This document shows, piece by piece, positions 36,407 to 44,741 of a stretch of DNA of 64,000 nucleotides (positions are counted from its first letter, which is position 1; every line of letters starts with the position of its first letter). The stretch spans positions 1 through 64,000 of the forward strand of contig NZ_FOBS01000005.1 in the NCBI RefSeq assembly GCF_900109885.1, in the 5' to 3' direction. This DNA is from Syntrophus gentianae. Lineage in GTDB: Bacteria > Desulfobacterota > Syntrophia > Syntrophales > Syntrophaceae. The position numbers and the translations under genes are program-made. The notes beneath the pieces are model-generated. The model did not search any database and had not been told where the DNA came from. It saw only the letters and a program-made list of their open reading frames with translations.

Positions 36407-37093
36407 TTACGCAAAGAGCAGCGCGGAAAGGTTCAGGGGCTCGATGTATTTTCCCTCCTTATACACCCGCATATTTCCTGAGGATATTTCATCGATGAGA
36501 AGAAGCTCATCGCGGTGGTATCCGAACTCCAGTTTTATATCATAGAGTTCCATCCCCTTTTCGAGAAGATCGCCGGCGATGATCCCTGTGATCTTCCGCG
36601 TCTCTTCCTTGATGACGTCATACTCCCGGCCGCTCAGAATGCCGAGGACAACAAGTCCATCCCGAGTCACAAGGGGATCGTCTCTGTCATCGTCCTTGAA
36701 GGTCATCTCGACGTAAAGGGGAAGGGACGCACCTTCTTCGATATAATCGCCGTAACGGCGGAAAAAGCTGCCAACGGCCCTTCTGCGGCAGATAACCTCA
36801 AGCCCCCTGCCAAATACCTTTGCGGGAAGCACCTCCATCGTCGCCTCGTCAAGATCTGAGCGGACGAAATGGGTTTTTATACCGGCAGCCTCCAGCTTTT
36901 CGAAAAAGAAGACCGACATCCTGAGATTTTTCCTGCCGACCCCCTCAATGCTCAACCCTATGTTATTCGCACCCGGATCGAAAACCCCCTTTTCACCTGT
37001 AACATCATCCTTGAACTTCAGCAGATAATGGCCGTTTTCGAGAACATACACATTCTTTGTCTTGCCTTCATACAGCAATGTCGCTTTGTCCAT
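36407..37093 (-). CDS. purC: SAICAR synthetase
   Basis: A 228-residue phosphoribosylaminoimidazole-succinocarboxamide synthase. The opening [20 protein letters not shown] holds the nucleotide-binding strand, then [11 protein letters not shown] and, at the C-terminus, [20 protein letters not shown], both expected of PurC. It joins aspartate to CAIR with ATP hydrolysis. GGGGAGAAAAA lies just before the ATG. Convergent with nadB, with 27 bp between the stops. Confidence 0.95.
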   Translation of the reverse strand: MDKATLLYEGKTKNVYVLENGHYLLKFKDDVTGEKGVFDPGANNIGLSIEGVGRKNLRMSVFFFEKLEAAGIKTHFVRSDLDEATMEVLPAKVFGRGLEVICRRRAVGSFFRRYGDYIEEGASLPLYVEMTFKDDDRDDPLVTRDGLVVLGILSGREYDVIKEETRKITGIIAGDLLEKGMELYDIKLEFGYHRDELLLIDEISSGNMRVYKEGKYIEPLNLSALLFA

Positions 37094-37483
37094 TTTTTCT
37101 CCCCGAGTGCGCCGCAGAAAGCCTCACCTCGCGATTTTGGTCCTGTTGCAATGATATTACCTGGCTCTCATTTCCTGGTCAACACGACATATCGTATCTT
37201 CAGCATGCCTGTTCTTGACTTTTCATTACCATTGAGGGAAATTAAAATTACATTTCAGCAAGGGCTACTCGAAATATTCGCTTTATTTTTCGTATCTTGA
37301 CCCTCATCAGCTCACACTCACCTGCGGCGGACACTCAGCAGATCCTGTCTTATTTCATGCGGATGGAAGACACGGTTTCGACACGGTTTCAATCAACAAA
37401 TCAACAGTCCTCTTTGCTTCTAATAAGATGATGGCTGCTTGTTTTTAGCATCAGGATGTCACAAAAAAAGATGGAGTCAAAAA
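37094..37483. other. Divergent intergenic region
   Basis: This AT-rich gap lies between purC and a plus-strand small secreted protein. No gene, riboswitch or terminator can be supported. It contains one 11-bp tandem duplication, GACACGGTTTC at 37369-37379 and 37380-37390. Confidence 0.55.
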
Positions 37484-38038
37484 ATGAAAACGTTAACAGC
37501 TTTTGTCCTTACAGTCTTTATGCTGTTCCTGACAAACACCCTGCCCGATTACGCCTATTGTGACAGCGGCTTTCGTGGCGGGAGCAGTGGGGGCGCTTAT
37601 CGCGGAGGCGGCTCTCGTAGCGGGAGTGGCGGCGGTACTTATCACGGAGGCGGTTCTCGTGGCGGGAGTGGCAGAGGTACTTATCATGGGGACGGCTCTC
37701 ATGGTGGGGGCAGTCATCATCATGGAGGACACTCTCATGGTGGGAGCAGTCATCACCATGGAGGACACTGGCATGGAAGTGTCTGGATCGGGCCAGGATC
37801 TGGTTGGTTTGGCTGGGCTCCATGGTGGGGTGTCCCCTATTACCCTTACTATGCATATCCCCCTGTCGTCGTCGAACCGCAACCTCCGCTGAATATCGAA
37901 CCGGCACCGGAACAGCAGGAGCAAGGTTACTGGTATTACTGTAAGAATCCGGAGGGTTATTATCCCTATGTACAACAATGTCCCGGGGGGTGGATGAAAG
38001 TCGTTCCATCTCCAGTTCCACCGGGTGTGAAGGAGTGA
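37484..38038 (+). CDS. Secreted Gly/Ser/His-rich low-complexity protein
   Basis: A 184-residue product from the ATG at 37484 (GATGGAG upstream). A signal peptide (MKTLTAFVLTVFMLFLTNTL, cleavage near AYCDS) precedes about 75 residues of GGG/S repeats that pass into histidine clusters (HHHGGHSHGG, HHHGGHWHG). Then an aromatic/proline segment (WFGWAPWWGVPYYPYYAYPP) and a C-terminal YWYYCKNPEGYYPYVQQCPG with two cysteines, a motif found at the end of many small secreted proteobacterial proteins. The histidines suggest metal binding; that is inference. The next gene starts five bases after its stop. Confidence 0.8.
   Translation: MKTLTAFVLTVFMLFLTNTLPDYAYCDSGFRGGSSGGAYRGGGSRSGSGGGTYHGGGSRGGSGRGTYHGDGSHGGGSHHHGGHSHGGSSHHHGGHWHGSVWIGPGSGWFGWAPWWGVPYYPYYAYPPVVVEPQPPLNIEPAPEQQEQGYWYYCKNPEGYYPYVQQCPGGWMKVVPSPVPPGVKE
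37570..37770 (+). repeat. Degenerate in-gene repeat encoding Gly/His stretches
   Basis: Successive blocks of roughly 45-60 bp recur with drift, for example GGCGGGAGCAG, AGCGGGAGTGG and GGCGGGAGTGG, then CATCATGGAGGACAC and CATCACCATGGAGGACAC. They encode the GGGS/HHGG tracts. The pattern indicates slippage or unequal crossing-over within the gene. Confidence 0.6.
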
Positions 38039-38042
38039 AGAG

Positions 38043-38633
38043 ATGAAAACACTCAGGAAAAGTCTCTTTTTATTGTTATTGCTGCTGTCGGGATGTGCAA
38101 CCGTTCCTACAGGTCCCAGCGTGATGGTTTTGCCACCACCGAACAAACCCTTTGAACAGTTCCAAGCCGAGGATGCCGTATGCAGGCAATGGGCAGCACA
38201 GCAGATCGGGTTAAGCCCTCAGGAGGCCGTTAATCAGAATGTTGCCGCCGGTGCTATTGTCGGTACTGCCGTCGGAGCCGGCCTTGGCGCTGCGATTGGC
38301 TCTGCTTCAGGTCATGCCGGTACCGGAGCTGCTATCGGCGCCGGAAGCGGGCTTCTTGTGGGAACGGCCTCGGGCGCCAATGCCGGCCGGTTGTATGGTT
38401 ATGAGGCACAGCGTCGATACGATATAAAATATATGCAGTGCATGTATGCAAAGGGGAACCAGATTCCCGGCGTTCGTACCAAAATCATCCAGACGGTCCC
38501 CCTGCCTCCTCCACCGGGCTACACGTCCGGTCCGCAGAGTTATCCTCCCGGTGAATGGGTAACGGTTCCCGACCAGTGGGTAAATGGAAAGTGGGTTCCA
38601 TCCCATAAGGCGTGGGCCCCTTTGAAACAATAA
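38043..38633 (+). CDS. Glycine-zipper outer-membrane lipoprotein
   Basis: A 196-residue lipoprotein (lipobox LSGC). The central region alternates Gly/Ala at zipper spacing (GAIVGTAVGAGLGAAIGSAS, then GTGAAIGAGSGLLVG), which forms a membrane-inserting hairpin, followed by YDIKYMQCMYAKGNQIPG, a signature seen at the end of the domain in this lipoprotein type, and a proline-rich tail with WVNGKWVPSHKAW. It is probably co-transcribed with the histidine-rich secreted protein five bases upstream. Confidence 0.82.
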   Translation: MKTLRKSLFLLLLLLSGCATVPTGPSVMVLPPPNKPFEQFQAEDAVCRQWAAQQIGLSPQEAVNQNVAAGAIVGTAVGAGLGAAIGSASGHAGTGAAIGAGSGLLVGTASGANAGRLYGYEAQRRYDIKYMQCMYAKGNQIPGVRTKIIQTVPLPPPPGYTSGPQSYPPGEWVTVPDQWVNGKWVPSHKAWAPLKQ

Positions 38634-38715
38634 TTCCTGGATCAAAAAAAGAGCGGAAGCAACGCAGATGGAAGCGGGGAGAAAGACGACCCCGGCAGAG
38701 AGACAGGATGGAGGC

Positions 38716-39204
38716 TCAGGAACCGACGCTTATCTTGACGGGGATGGGATGCAGCACACGGATCAGCTCCGACGGCGGCATTTCCGCCAGGAACCCCCGG
38801 CTGCCCGCATTAATCAGGATTCGGGGCAACTCAGCAATGGTTTCCTCCATATAGATGGGCAGAGTCTTTTTCGTTCCGAAGGGAGACGTCCCCCCCACCT
38901 TGTAGCCGGTATGCTTCTCGGCGATTTTCGGATCACAGGGATGAACGGCTTTCACCCCAAGAAACCTTGCCAGGTTTTTCGTGGAGACTTCCCGATCGCC
39001 ATGCATCAGGATAATCAGCGGCGTTTTCTGCTCGTCTTCCATGACCAGCGTTTTGATGACTTCATGTTCATCAACCCCCAGGGCCATGGCCGATACGCGC
39101 GTACCCCCTCGTTCCACGTACTTGTAAGTCCGGGGGGTATAAACCACCGAATTCTTTTTCAGAGTCAGCAGTGCCGGCGTGACAGGGATCTTATCTCGGG
39201 ACAT
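38716..39204 (-). CDS. ybaK: Cys-tRNA(Pro)/Cys-tRNA(Cys) deacylase, YbaK family
   Basis: A 162-residue trans-editing enzyme of the YbaK/EbsC family: VSAMALGVDEHEVIKTLVME, GVKAVHPCDPKIAEKHTGYKVGG (the loop with the catalytic-site glycines) and the closing ILINAGSRGFLAEMPPSELI. It clears cysteine mischarged on tRNA(Pro). AAGGAGTCCGGAT precedes the ATG. A stand-alone gene with no operon partner. Confidence 0.92.
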   Translation of the reverse strand: MSRDKIPVTPALLTLKKNSVVYTPRTYKYVERGGTRVSAMALGVDEHEVIKTLVMEDEQKTPLIILMHGDREVSTKNLARFLGVKAVHPCDPKIAEKHTGYKVGGTSPFGTKKTLPIYMEETIAELPRILINAGSRGFLAEMPPSELIRVLHPIPVKISVGS

Positions 39205-39579
39205 ATCCGGACTCCTTTACTGCGATACTCCCTTTGAAATTAAACCGGCCGGTCATTTTTTCAGTTCCCATCCCAACCTCTTTTCGACGGATTTGATCTT
39301 CTCCGAAATCCGGTCATGCTTTCCCTACCATTCGTCAATCGACAGGGACGTCAACACCCTCAATGCACGATGCAACACTTCTTCATGGCATTTTCTGATG
39401 AGGGGGAAGCAAGAAGCCCCTCACTTATCCTGGCCGATTCGATGTGGAATTCTTATCTTCCTGAGAGCGGAGGTGATGCTAACACCAGAAATTCTTCAAT
39501 GCAAATCTCTTTTCCCTATATACGGAATCGATATCGTTGGATGCCGCCGGCAACTGAAAACACAATAGCCACAATACAA

Positions 39580-39617
39580 GCCCTCAATATTTTGCTGTTC
39601 CGCAAAATATTGAGGGC
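39580..39617. repeat. 38-bp palindromic repeat, copy 2 (perfect)
   Basis: Arms GCCCTCAATATTTTGC and GCAAAATATTGAGGGC are perfectly complementary over 16 bp around a 6-nt centre TGTTCC. A T-rich stretch (CATTTTCTTT) follows on the plus strand, so this copy could also terminate transcription, but no plus-strand gene ends before it. Confidence 0.8.
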
Positions 39618-39981
39618 ATTTTCTTTATCCAAACCATTTAATCTTGCCTATCAATCAGCATAATAATCACGTATTCAAGGACTTACATACACTCTGGTGA
39701 GCGATGATCATCTGGAATACTTTTTGGTGTACATTGGCTTGAGTTGTCGAAACGATGGGTTTCACTGTCTTCAAGAAACCAGGTATTTACAACTCCGGGA
39801 AGCTGGAATTCTCCTTCCAGGAGAAACCGCGGCAAATTCCGGACTAATATCCAAACCGAACGAGGAAAGAATCGATGATCCATCCACGCATAAACATATC
39901 ATCGACGAGCACCTTGGAATTCCTCATCAACAAGCATGAGCCCGTTTCCTATAACATACGAGCCCCTTGAGTTTGCTTCAT

Positions 39982-40009
39982 CTGTCATAAGTTAAGTAAT
40001 TAATATAAT
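39982..40009 (+). promoter_or_regulatory. Sigma-70-like promoter of the OmpA-type gene
   Basis: A perfect TATAAT at 40004-40009 lies 16 bp after CTGTCA (39982-39987, four of six matches to TTGACA). The start codon follows 25 bp later behind AAAGGAGG. Confidence 0.5.
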
Positions 40010-40034
40010 TCAAATATACAAAAGGAGGCAAACC

Positions 40035-40955
40035 ATGGGAAACAGAGATTTTAGGACAAACACCTTGCGAGTAATTACTTTAAGCCTGGCCATAATGATT
40101 GGGATCTTGTTTTCGGGCATCGGATACGGCGGTCAAATCCAGCCGGGTCAGAAGCGTATCGTTGCATCAGGAGAGGAGCTCAATATTAAAGGCATCATCC
40201 TCAGCCGCGATGGCGAGATGTTCGTCTTACGCGACATAACGCGTACCGATACCATTGTGGTGTTGACCGATTCTACCAGCATAAAGAGCGAGCGACAAGG
40301 ACTGGGCCTATTACCAGAGCGCAGAAGCAAGAGTTTTCAGGCCACGGCCCTCCTTCCCGGCCTTATTCTGCAGGTCAAGGGCAAAGGTGATTCGGAGGGT
40401 CGCCTGGTGGCCGATGAGATCCGATTTAAAGAATCAGACCTTCGAGCTGCGGTGACCGCATCTGTTCGGACAGCACCAGTCGAAGACAAATCGGACAAAG
40501 CTCTCAGAGATATCGCAGAAACCGACAAGCGCATTTCATCGCTCGATCAATATGATGTCGTTAATGTCGTGACGGTGTTGTTCGCCGTCAACAAAACGGA
40601 CCTCTCGGCTGAGGCAAAAGCGCAGCTCGACGAGCTTGCATCGAAAGCACCCAGTGCGAAGAACTACACGGTGGAAGTGCAGGGTTTTGCCGATTCGACA
40701 GGAAATTATAGACATAATATGAAGCTGAGTCAGCGACGTGCCGAAGCAGTCGTGCAATACCTGACCGTAAAGCACAACATTCCACTAAGGCGCATCACGA
40801 TTCCCATGGGTTATGGTGAAACAAAAGCAGCTGCCGATGAAACGACGGCAGCAGGTCGCGCAAAGGACCGTCGGGTGGAAGTCAGGATTCTGGTCAACAA
40901 GGGACTTTCACAACAACAGGCAGAGCCAGCCGCCCCGCCAACCAAGACAGAATAG
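40035..40955 (+). CDS. OmpA-family peptidoglycan-associated protein
   Basis: A 306-residue exported protein. After the signal peptide comes a beta-rich domain of the DUF5666/OB type (LNIKGIILSRDGEMFVLRDI and later LILQVKGKGDSEGRLVADEI), then from about residue 175 an OmpA C-terminal domain: VVTVLFAVNKTDLSAEAKAQ, VEVQGFADSTGNYRHNMKLS and QRRAEAVVQYL, with GYGETKAAADETTAAGRAKD and DRRVEVRI. This domain grips peptidoglycan. A beta-barrel is absent, so it is a periplasmic or lipid-free tether rather than a porin. Confidence 0.9.
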   Translation: MGNRDFRTNTLRVITLSLAIMIGILFSGIGYGGQIQPGQKRIVASGEELNIKGIILSRDGEMFVLRDITRTDTIVVLTDSTSIKSERQGLGLLPERRSKSFQATALLPGLILQVKGKGDSEGRLVADEIRFKESDLRAAVTASVRTAPVEDKSDKALRDIAETDKRISSLDQYDVVNVVTVLFAVNKTDLSAEAKAQLDELASKAPSAKNYTVEVQGFADSTGNYRHNMKLSQRRAEAVVQYLTVKHNIPLRRITIPMGYGETKAAADETTAAGRAKDRRVEVRILVNKGLSQQQAEPAAPPTKTE

Positions 40956-40986
40956 CTTAGCGAGTCAATCGTTTTCCGTGTAGAAA

Positions 40987-41038
40987 TAATTATCGAAAAA
41001 GGACTGCTGCTTAAAATAGCAGCAGTCCCGATAATTAT
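40987..41038. terminator. Interrupted stem-loop, likely terminator
   Basis: GGACTGCTGC (41001-41010) pairs with GCAGCAGTCC (41019-41028) around an 8-nt loop, and an outer stem ATAATTATCG/CGATAATTAT extends it past an A5 bulge. The A5 reads as T5 just after the inner stem on the minus strand. It lies 31 bp after the OmpA-type stop. Confidence 0.55.
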
Positions 41039-41151
41039 GTTGAAAACTGAATTCTCAGATTGCATAATTAAACTGGGGAATGAATGACCTAAAAGCTTAT
41101 TGTTGAAAGTGGAATCACATTAGCAACATCATTTGACGAGGAGGTATTGCC

Positions 41152-41541
41152 GTGAAAATTACGACCCTGGTTATTTTCTTGTCGGTTCTTTTGACCATGC
41201 CTGCCTTGACTTTGGCCGGTGTCGTGTCAGAAAATGATTTTCGGGTTGAAACGACCCAGAACCTGATGAATCTGTGCACCACAGCACCGGATGATCCTTT
41301 GTATCCCCAGGCCATAAACTTTTGCCACGGGTATCTGGTGGGAGCATTTGCCTACTATGAAGCCACCACCTCGGGACCCAAAGGCATCAAACTGGTCTGC
41401 CCCCCTGAGATTCGACCCTCTCGCAACGAGACCATCAAGATGTTCATCGATTGGTGCAAGGCCCACCCGCAATACATGAATGAAAAGCCGGTTGAAACGG
41501 AGTTCAGGTTCCTGATTGAGAAGTGGCCCTGCAAACCCTGA
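41152..41541 (+). CDS. Secreted Rap1a/Tai-domain protein
   Basis: A 129-residue protein with GTG start (GAGGAGG seven bases upstream) and signal peptide ending at TLAGV. The mature domain has four cysteines and the Rap1a/Tai signature: INFCHGYLVGAFAYYEATTS, LVCPPEIRPSRNET and FIDWCKAHPQYMNEKP. The founding members are periplasmic immunity proteins against type VI amidase effectors. No effector or T6SS gene is near, and family members are widespread outside T6SS loci, so immunity is only one possibility. Confidence 0.8.
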   Translation: MKITTLVIFLSVLLTMPALTLAGVVSENDFRVETTQNLMNLCTTAPDDPLYPQAINFCHGYLVGAFAYYEATTSGPKGIKLVCPPEIRPSRNETIKMFIDWCKAHPQYMNEKPVETEFRFLIEKWPCKP

Positions 41542-41589
41542 CCCGGCCTTTAGCAACCAACATTCAAGCTGAATAATAAGGAGGAGATC

Positions 41590-41874
41590 ATGAAAAAAAT
41601 ATCTCTTGTCATTATATTAGCGATAAGCCTTGTGGTTTTGGGGTGTGCCGGCATGTCGGACACGCAGAAGCGCACCTTGGGTGGAGGAGCGGTTGGCGCA
41701 GGAACAGGAGCACTGATCGGGGCAATGTCCGGTGAAGCCGGCTGGGGGGCTGCGATAGGTGCTGCTGCAGGGTTGGCTGGAGGCTATCTTTATGATCAGC
41801 ACGAGAAGTCCAAAGAAGCCTCGTACAATGAAGGTTACAAAGCCGGCCAGAAGAGTTCCAAAAAGAGCCAGTAG
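41590..41874 (+). CDS. Small glycine-zipper lipoprotein
   Basis: A 94-residue lipoprotein (lipobox VLGC, Cys19) with KRTLGGGAVGAGTGALIGAM and GWGAAIGAAAGLAGGYLYDQ, the YMGG/Gly-zipper pattern, and a charged tail ending KKSQ. It resembles the larger zipper lipoprotein at 38043 in layout only. Gene spacing (48 bp after the Rap1a-type gene) suggests co-transcription. Confidence 0.85.
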   Translation: MKKISLVIILAISLVVLGCAGMSDTQKRTLGGGAVGAGTGALIGAMSGEAGWGAAIGAAAGLAGGYLYDQHEKSKEASYNEGYKAGQKSSKKSQ

Positions 41875-42040
41875 CACTTTATCCTTTGACCGTCTTGGAC
41901 AACAGGAAGTATGGCCATTGAAAGGAACAAGGCTTTATGAGGAGATGGTTTCTTGCCTGTTTGCATGGGTCGTGTCACGCATTTCGGCGTTCCAATTTGC
42001 TGGCGGCCGAAGCCAGAGTTTTCGGAGGTTTGCTCTTTGA

Positions 42041-42851
42041 TTACCGGAAATAGTATGCGGTTACGAAATTGATCTGAACTTCCTTATCCCCTCCATCGAA
42101 TGACTTTTTCATAGAGAGTGATAAGCTCAACGGCTGCCGTTTAAACTGCTTGGTAATGGCAAACTTTGCCGAGTGTGTCCAATAATCGTCGTTTTCAAAA
42201 TCGACCTTGGCCTCGTATCGTGCAGTTACGGCCCAGTAACGCGGCAGCACGTACGTTGCGGGGAAGTACATCTCTAGAAAGTTCTGCGGCGCAGCGCCGT
42301 GTACCTCGGCGACCGATTTGTTGTACTCAAAGGAAGGACTGAGCGTCAGCCGTTGTGTCACATCCCATGCAATCAATGGTCCCAAACAGTTGGGGGCGCC
42401 ACGCGTTGCTGCCCAGGTCATCGTCGGCGGAAGGGAAACGCATTTCAACACCGACAGCGGTGCGCCACGACTTGCTGAACCGGAAGGCAGTGCCCATCGC
42501 CAGCTTAATGTCACCCAGCCCCTGCTCGTTCGAGTCCCCGGCTTCATCGCCGGCGATGTTGAACTTGTACGGCACTTTAAGCCGCACCCCCCAGTCCTGA
42601 CTGTCCGAGAGGCGCCACGCCCATAATGCGCCCAGCGTCTCTTCAATATCGTGGCGACCGTCGTTATATTTGTTCCATTCAGTATCGGACCAGACTCGTC
42701 GTTTGAGAATAGTCGGGTCTTCCTGCGCTTTCACCTCCTCCATGATGGTCTGCTCGGTTGCACCCACAGAGGCAGATTCCGCCAAATACATCGTTGGTGC
42801 CAGCACGGCAACCGCAGTAGCGCCAAGAATGATGAGAATTGCGCGTTTCAT
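42041..42851 (-). pseudogene. Outer-membrane protein gene broken by a frameshift
   Basis: Two overlapping minus-strand frames make one protein. From the ATG at 42851 a signal peptide (MKRAILIILGATAVAVLAPT) leads to WAWRLSDSQDWGVRLKVPYK and SKSWRTAVGVEMRFPSADDD, then LGSNAWRPQLFG; in the next frame it continues GPLIAWDVTQRLTLSPSFEY, TARYEAKVDFENDDYWTHS and a terminal strand EVQINFVTAYYFR with the C-terminal aromatic of an outer-membrane barrel. The join lies near 42381-42387: one extra base in the minus-strand run TTTGGG restores a 270-residue barrel. Sequencing error and true mutation cannot be told apart here. Confidence 0.75.
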
Positions 42852-42989
42852 GGATAGAGACAACAGTAGAAACACAATTGGACCAACATCTTTTTTGAAC
42901 TTAAAGGAAATTTTCCGGAACAGAAGGCTTATCTTCTTCATCTTATCCAACGTCACCGGACGATGCCATCGGAAAGGCCGGCCGTTTTT

Positions 42990-44741
42990 TTATTCTGCCT
43001 TGTCTGTGCCGGCGAGTTGACGGATGGCCTTCACGTACTCCTGGATAAGCAGGTCAAAAAAGGCAGGGTCCACCGGTCCTTTCAAGGTTTCTATCTCATA
43101 GAATCGCCTGGGGATGGTTATATCCTCTGGTCGAAATCCGCAGGCAAAACGGCTCTGCCACCGCAGCTGCTGAATGTTCCGGGAAACCGTCCCGAGATTA
43201 TCGGCAAGGGTACCGAAGCCTATGGTCTTCAGGCACTTGGCGAGCAGTTCGTCCGTATAGACGTTGCGGGCGAAGAGACAGGCGACCATGGAGGTGAGAA
43301 GGACCCTTCCCTGTTCATCCTTGACCAGAAAATCAACGGCCTTGGTCAGGTCCTGGCCCTTTTCCTTCTGGTCGTAAGCATAACCGCCGCTATCCAGATG
43401 GGAGTGGCGAAGCCCGAGAGCCTGCGAGGTAAAGAAAACCTCTCCCGTCGCATACCCCGCCATCTCCTGGCCGAGTACGCAGGCATAATCCTTACCGCCG
43501 AAATGTTCCGCCGCCTTCAGTGTCCCCTGTCCGAGGAGACGGTAGAATTCATTCGAACCTTCTCCGAGGAACTCCATCGCTTTCTTGTATCCTTCGCTGT
43601 AGCCGAAGGAGAGGGGAACGATCGTCTCCTTTTCCGAAAGAATTCCCTTCTCCGTAGCTTCAGTGGCCCAGGCAAGGGCTACGCCCGCCGACATGACATC
43701 GAGCCCCATCTTCTCGGCGATGTCAATGATCGCCAGGACCGCGAAGCTATTATCCACCGAGAGCATCGATCCCACGGCAAAGATCGGCTCGTGGTCATAG
43801 GAGACCTGACGGTAGAGGTACCGGTGCTCCTTCTGAAAGCGCTCCCGCACAAACCCGATATGGATGCACCCCACGGGACAGCCTGCGCAGGCGGAGTTTC
43901 GCAGCAGCGTATTTTCCGCAAACTGTTCTCCGGTAATGTTGCTGATGACAGGATCGCTTGTCCGCTGGAGGTTCCGAATGGGCAACATCTTCAGTTCATT
44001 CAGCAACGCCATGTTTATCGGCGTGCCGATGTCGTGGTACTTGCTCATCATGTCGGTATCGGTGAGCTTTGCATAGACTTCCTGAAAGAGTTTCGAGTAA
44101 TCTTTGGAGTCAGGGAGCGGAAATACCGCGTCGCCATTTATCACGATGGCCTTGAGATTCTTACTGCCCATCACCGCCCCGCATCCGAGCCTTCCGAAAT
44201 GCCGGTAGGTATCGACGTTGATTCCTGCGATGGCGATTCCCTTCTCTCCTGCCGGTCCGATGCGCAGGTTGCTTCGATGTCCCGCCCCTTTGAATAACCC
44301 GCGCAGCATTTTCCCTGTCTCAAACACGTCCTTGCCCCACAGGTAAGAGACATCCCTTATCTCCAGATGGCGGGAGCCGACATTTACGCAGGAGGGCTTT
44401 GTCGCCTTGCCTGTGATGACCAGGGCGTCAAGGTCCGCAAAACGTAGCGAGAGTGCGGAGCGCCCGCCACCGTGACTCTCCGCATACTGATCGTGGTAGG
44501 GAGATTTGAAGGCGCAGACGGTTTTGCTCATCAACGGAAAGTAACCGGTAAGCGGCCCGATGGCGAAGATGAGGGGCTGATCCGGATCGTTCCACGGTCG
44601 GTCGGGATGGCTATACTTGTTGAACAGGAAGGCGGCAAGTCCGCTGCCGCCGGCAACCGTGTCTCTCCCTTCCAGAATTGCCACGGCGCCACGGCCAGTA
44701 ACCAGATCAACGATAAGCACTCTGAAAAAATCTCGGATCAT
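42990..44741 (-). CDS. Second tungsten aldehyde:ferredoxin oxidoreductase
   Basis: A 583-residue AOR-family subunit. Cluster ligands are Cys285, Cys288 and Cys292 in CAGCPVGC and Cys488 in SMVACLFARN; pterin contacts include RHFGRLGCGAVMGSKNLK (180-197). It overlaps the upstream four-cluster ferredoxin gene by four bases (ATGA), so the pair should form one complex, as in AorAB-type and related heteromeric enzymes. It is clearly divergent from the first AOR at 9580, with a different cysteine spacing (CxxC rather than CxxxC), so another aldehyde or a carboxylic-acid reduction is likely. Cytoplasmic, with no signal peptide. Confidence 0.9.
   Translation of the reverse strand: MIRDFFRVLIVDLVTGRGAVAILEGRDTVAGGSGLAAFLFNKYSHPDRPWNDPDQPLIFAIGPLTGYFPLMSKTVCAFKSPYHDQYAESHGGGRSALSLRFADLDALVITGKATKPSCVNVGSRHLEIRDVSYLWGKDVFETGKMLRGLFKGAGHRSNLRIGPAGEKGIAIAGINVDTYRHFGRLGCGAVMGSKNLKAIVINGDAVFPLPDSKDYSKLFQEVYAKLTDTDMMSKYHDIGTPINMALLNELKMLPIRNLQRTSDPVISNITGEQFAENTLLRNSACAGCPVGCIHIGFVRERFQKEHRYLYRQVSYDHEPIFAVGSMLSVDNSFAVLAIIDIAEKMGLDVMSAGVALAWATEATEKGILSEKETIVPLSFGYSEGYKKAMEFLGEGSNEFYRLLGQGTLKAAEHFGGKDYACVLGQEMAGYATGEVFFTSQALGLRHSHLDSGGYAYDQKEKGQDLTKAVDFLVKDEQGRVLLTSMVACLFARNVYTDELLAKCLKTIGFGTLADNLGTVSRNIQQLRWQSRFACGFRPEDITIPRRFYEIETLKGPVDPAFFDLLIQEYVKAIRQLAGTDKAE

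Larger units (their letters stand above)
39205..40034. other. Long intergenic region with palindrome and possible gene remnants
   Basis: No intact gene is supported in these 830 bp. Minus-strand frames near 39240-39400 and 39690-39960 give short protein-like runs (KHDRISEKIKSVEKRLGWEL before a stop at the end; VLVDDMFMRGWIIDSFLVRF) broken by stops and frame changes, which may be remains of decayed genes. The region also holds palindrome copy 2 (39580-39617) and a promoter-like signal before the OmpA-type gene. Confidence 0.4.

Noticed and set aside
37570-37770. Repeats resembling a CRISPR-like array
   Set aside because: Repeats are in frame inside a secreted Gly/His-rich protein and lack equal spacing; no cas genes.
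39179-39939. Plus-strand short frames in the gap before the OmpA-type gene
   Set aside because: No convincing start, composition or known fold; kept only as a low-interest remark on decay.
42963-44297. 444-codon plus-strand frame opposite the second AOR
   Set aside because: Overlaps the AOR completely, no ribosome-binding site or recognisable domain.
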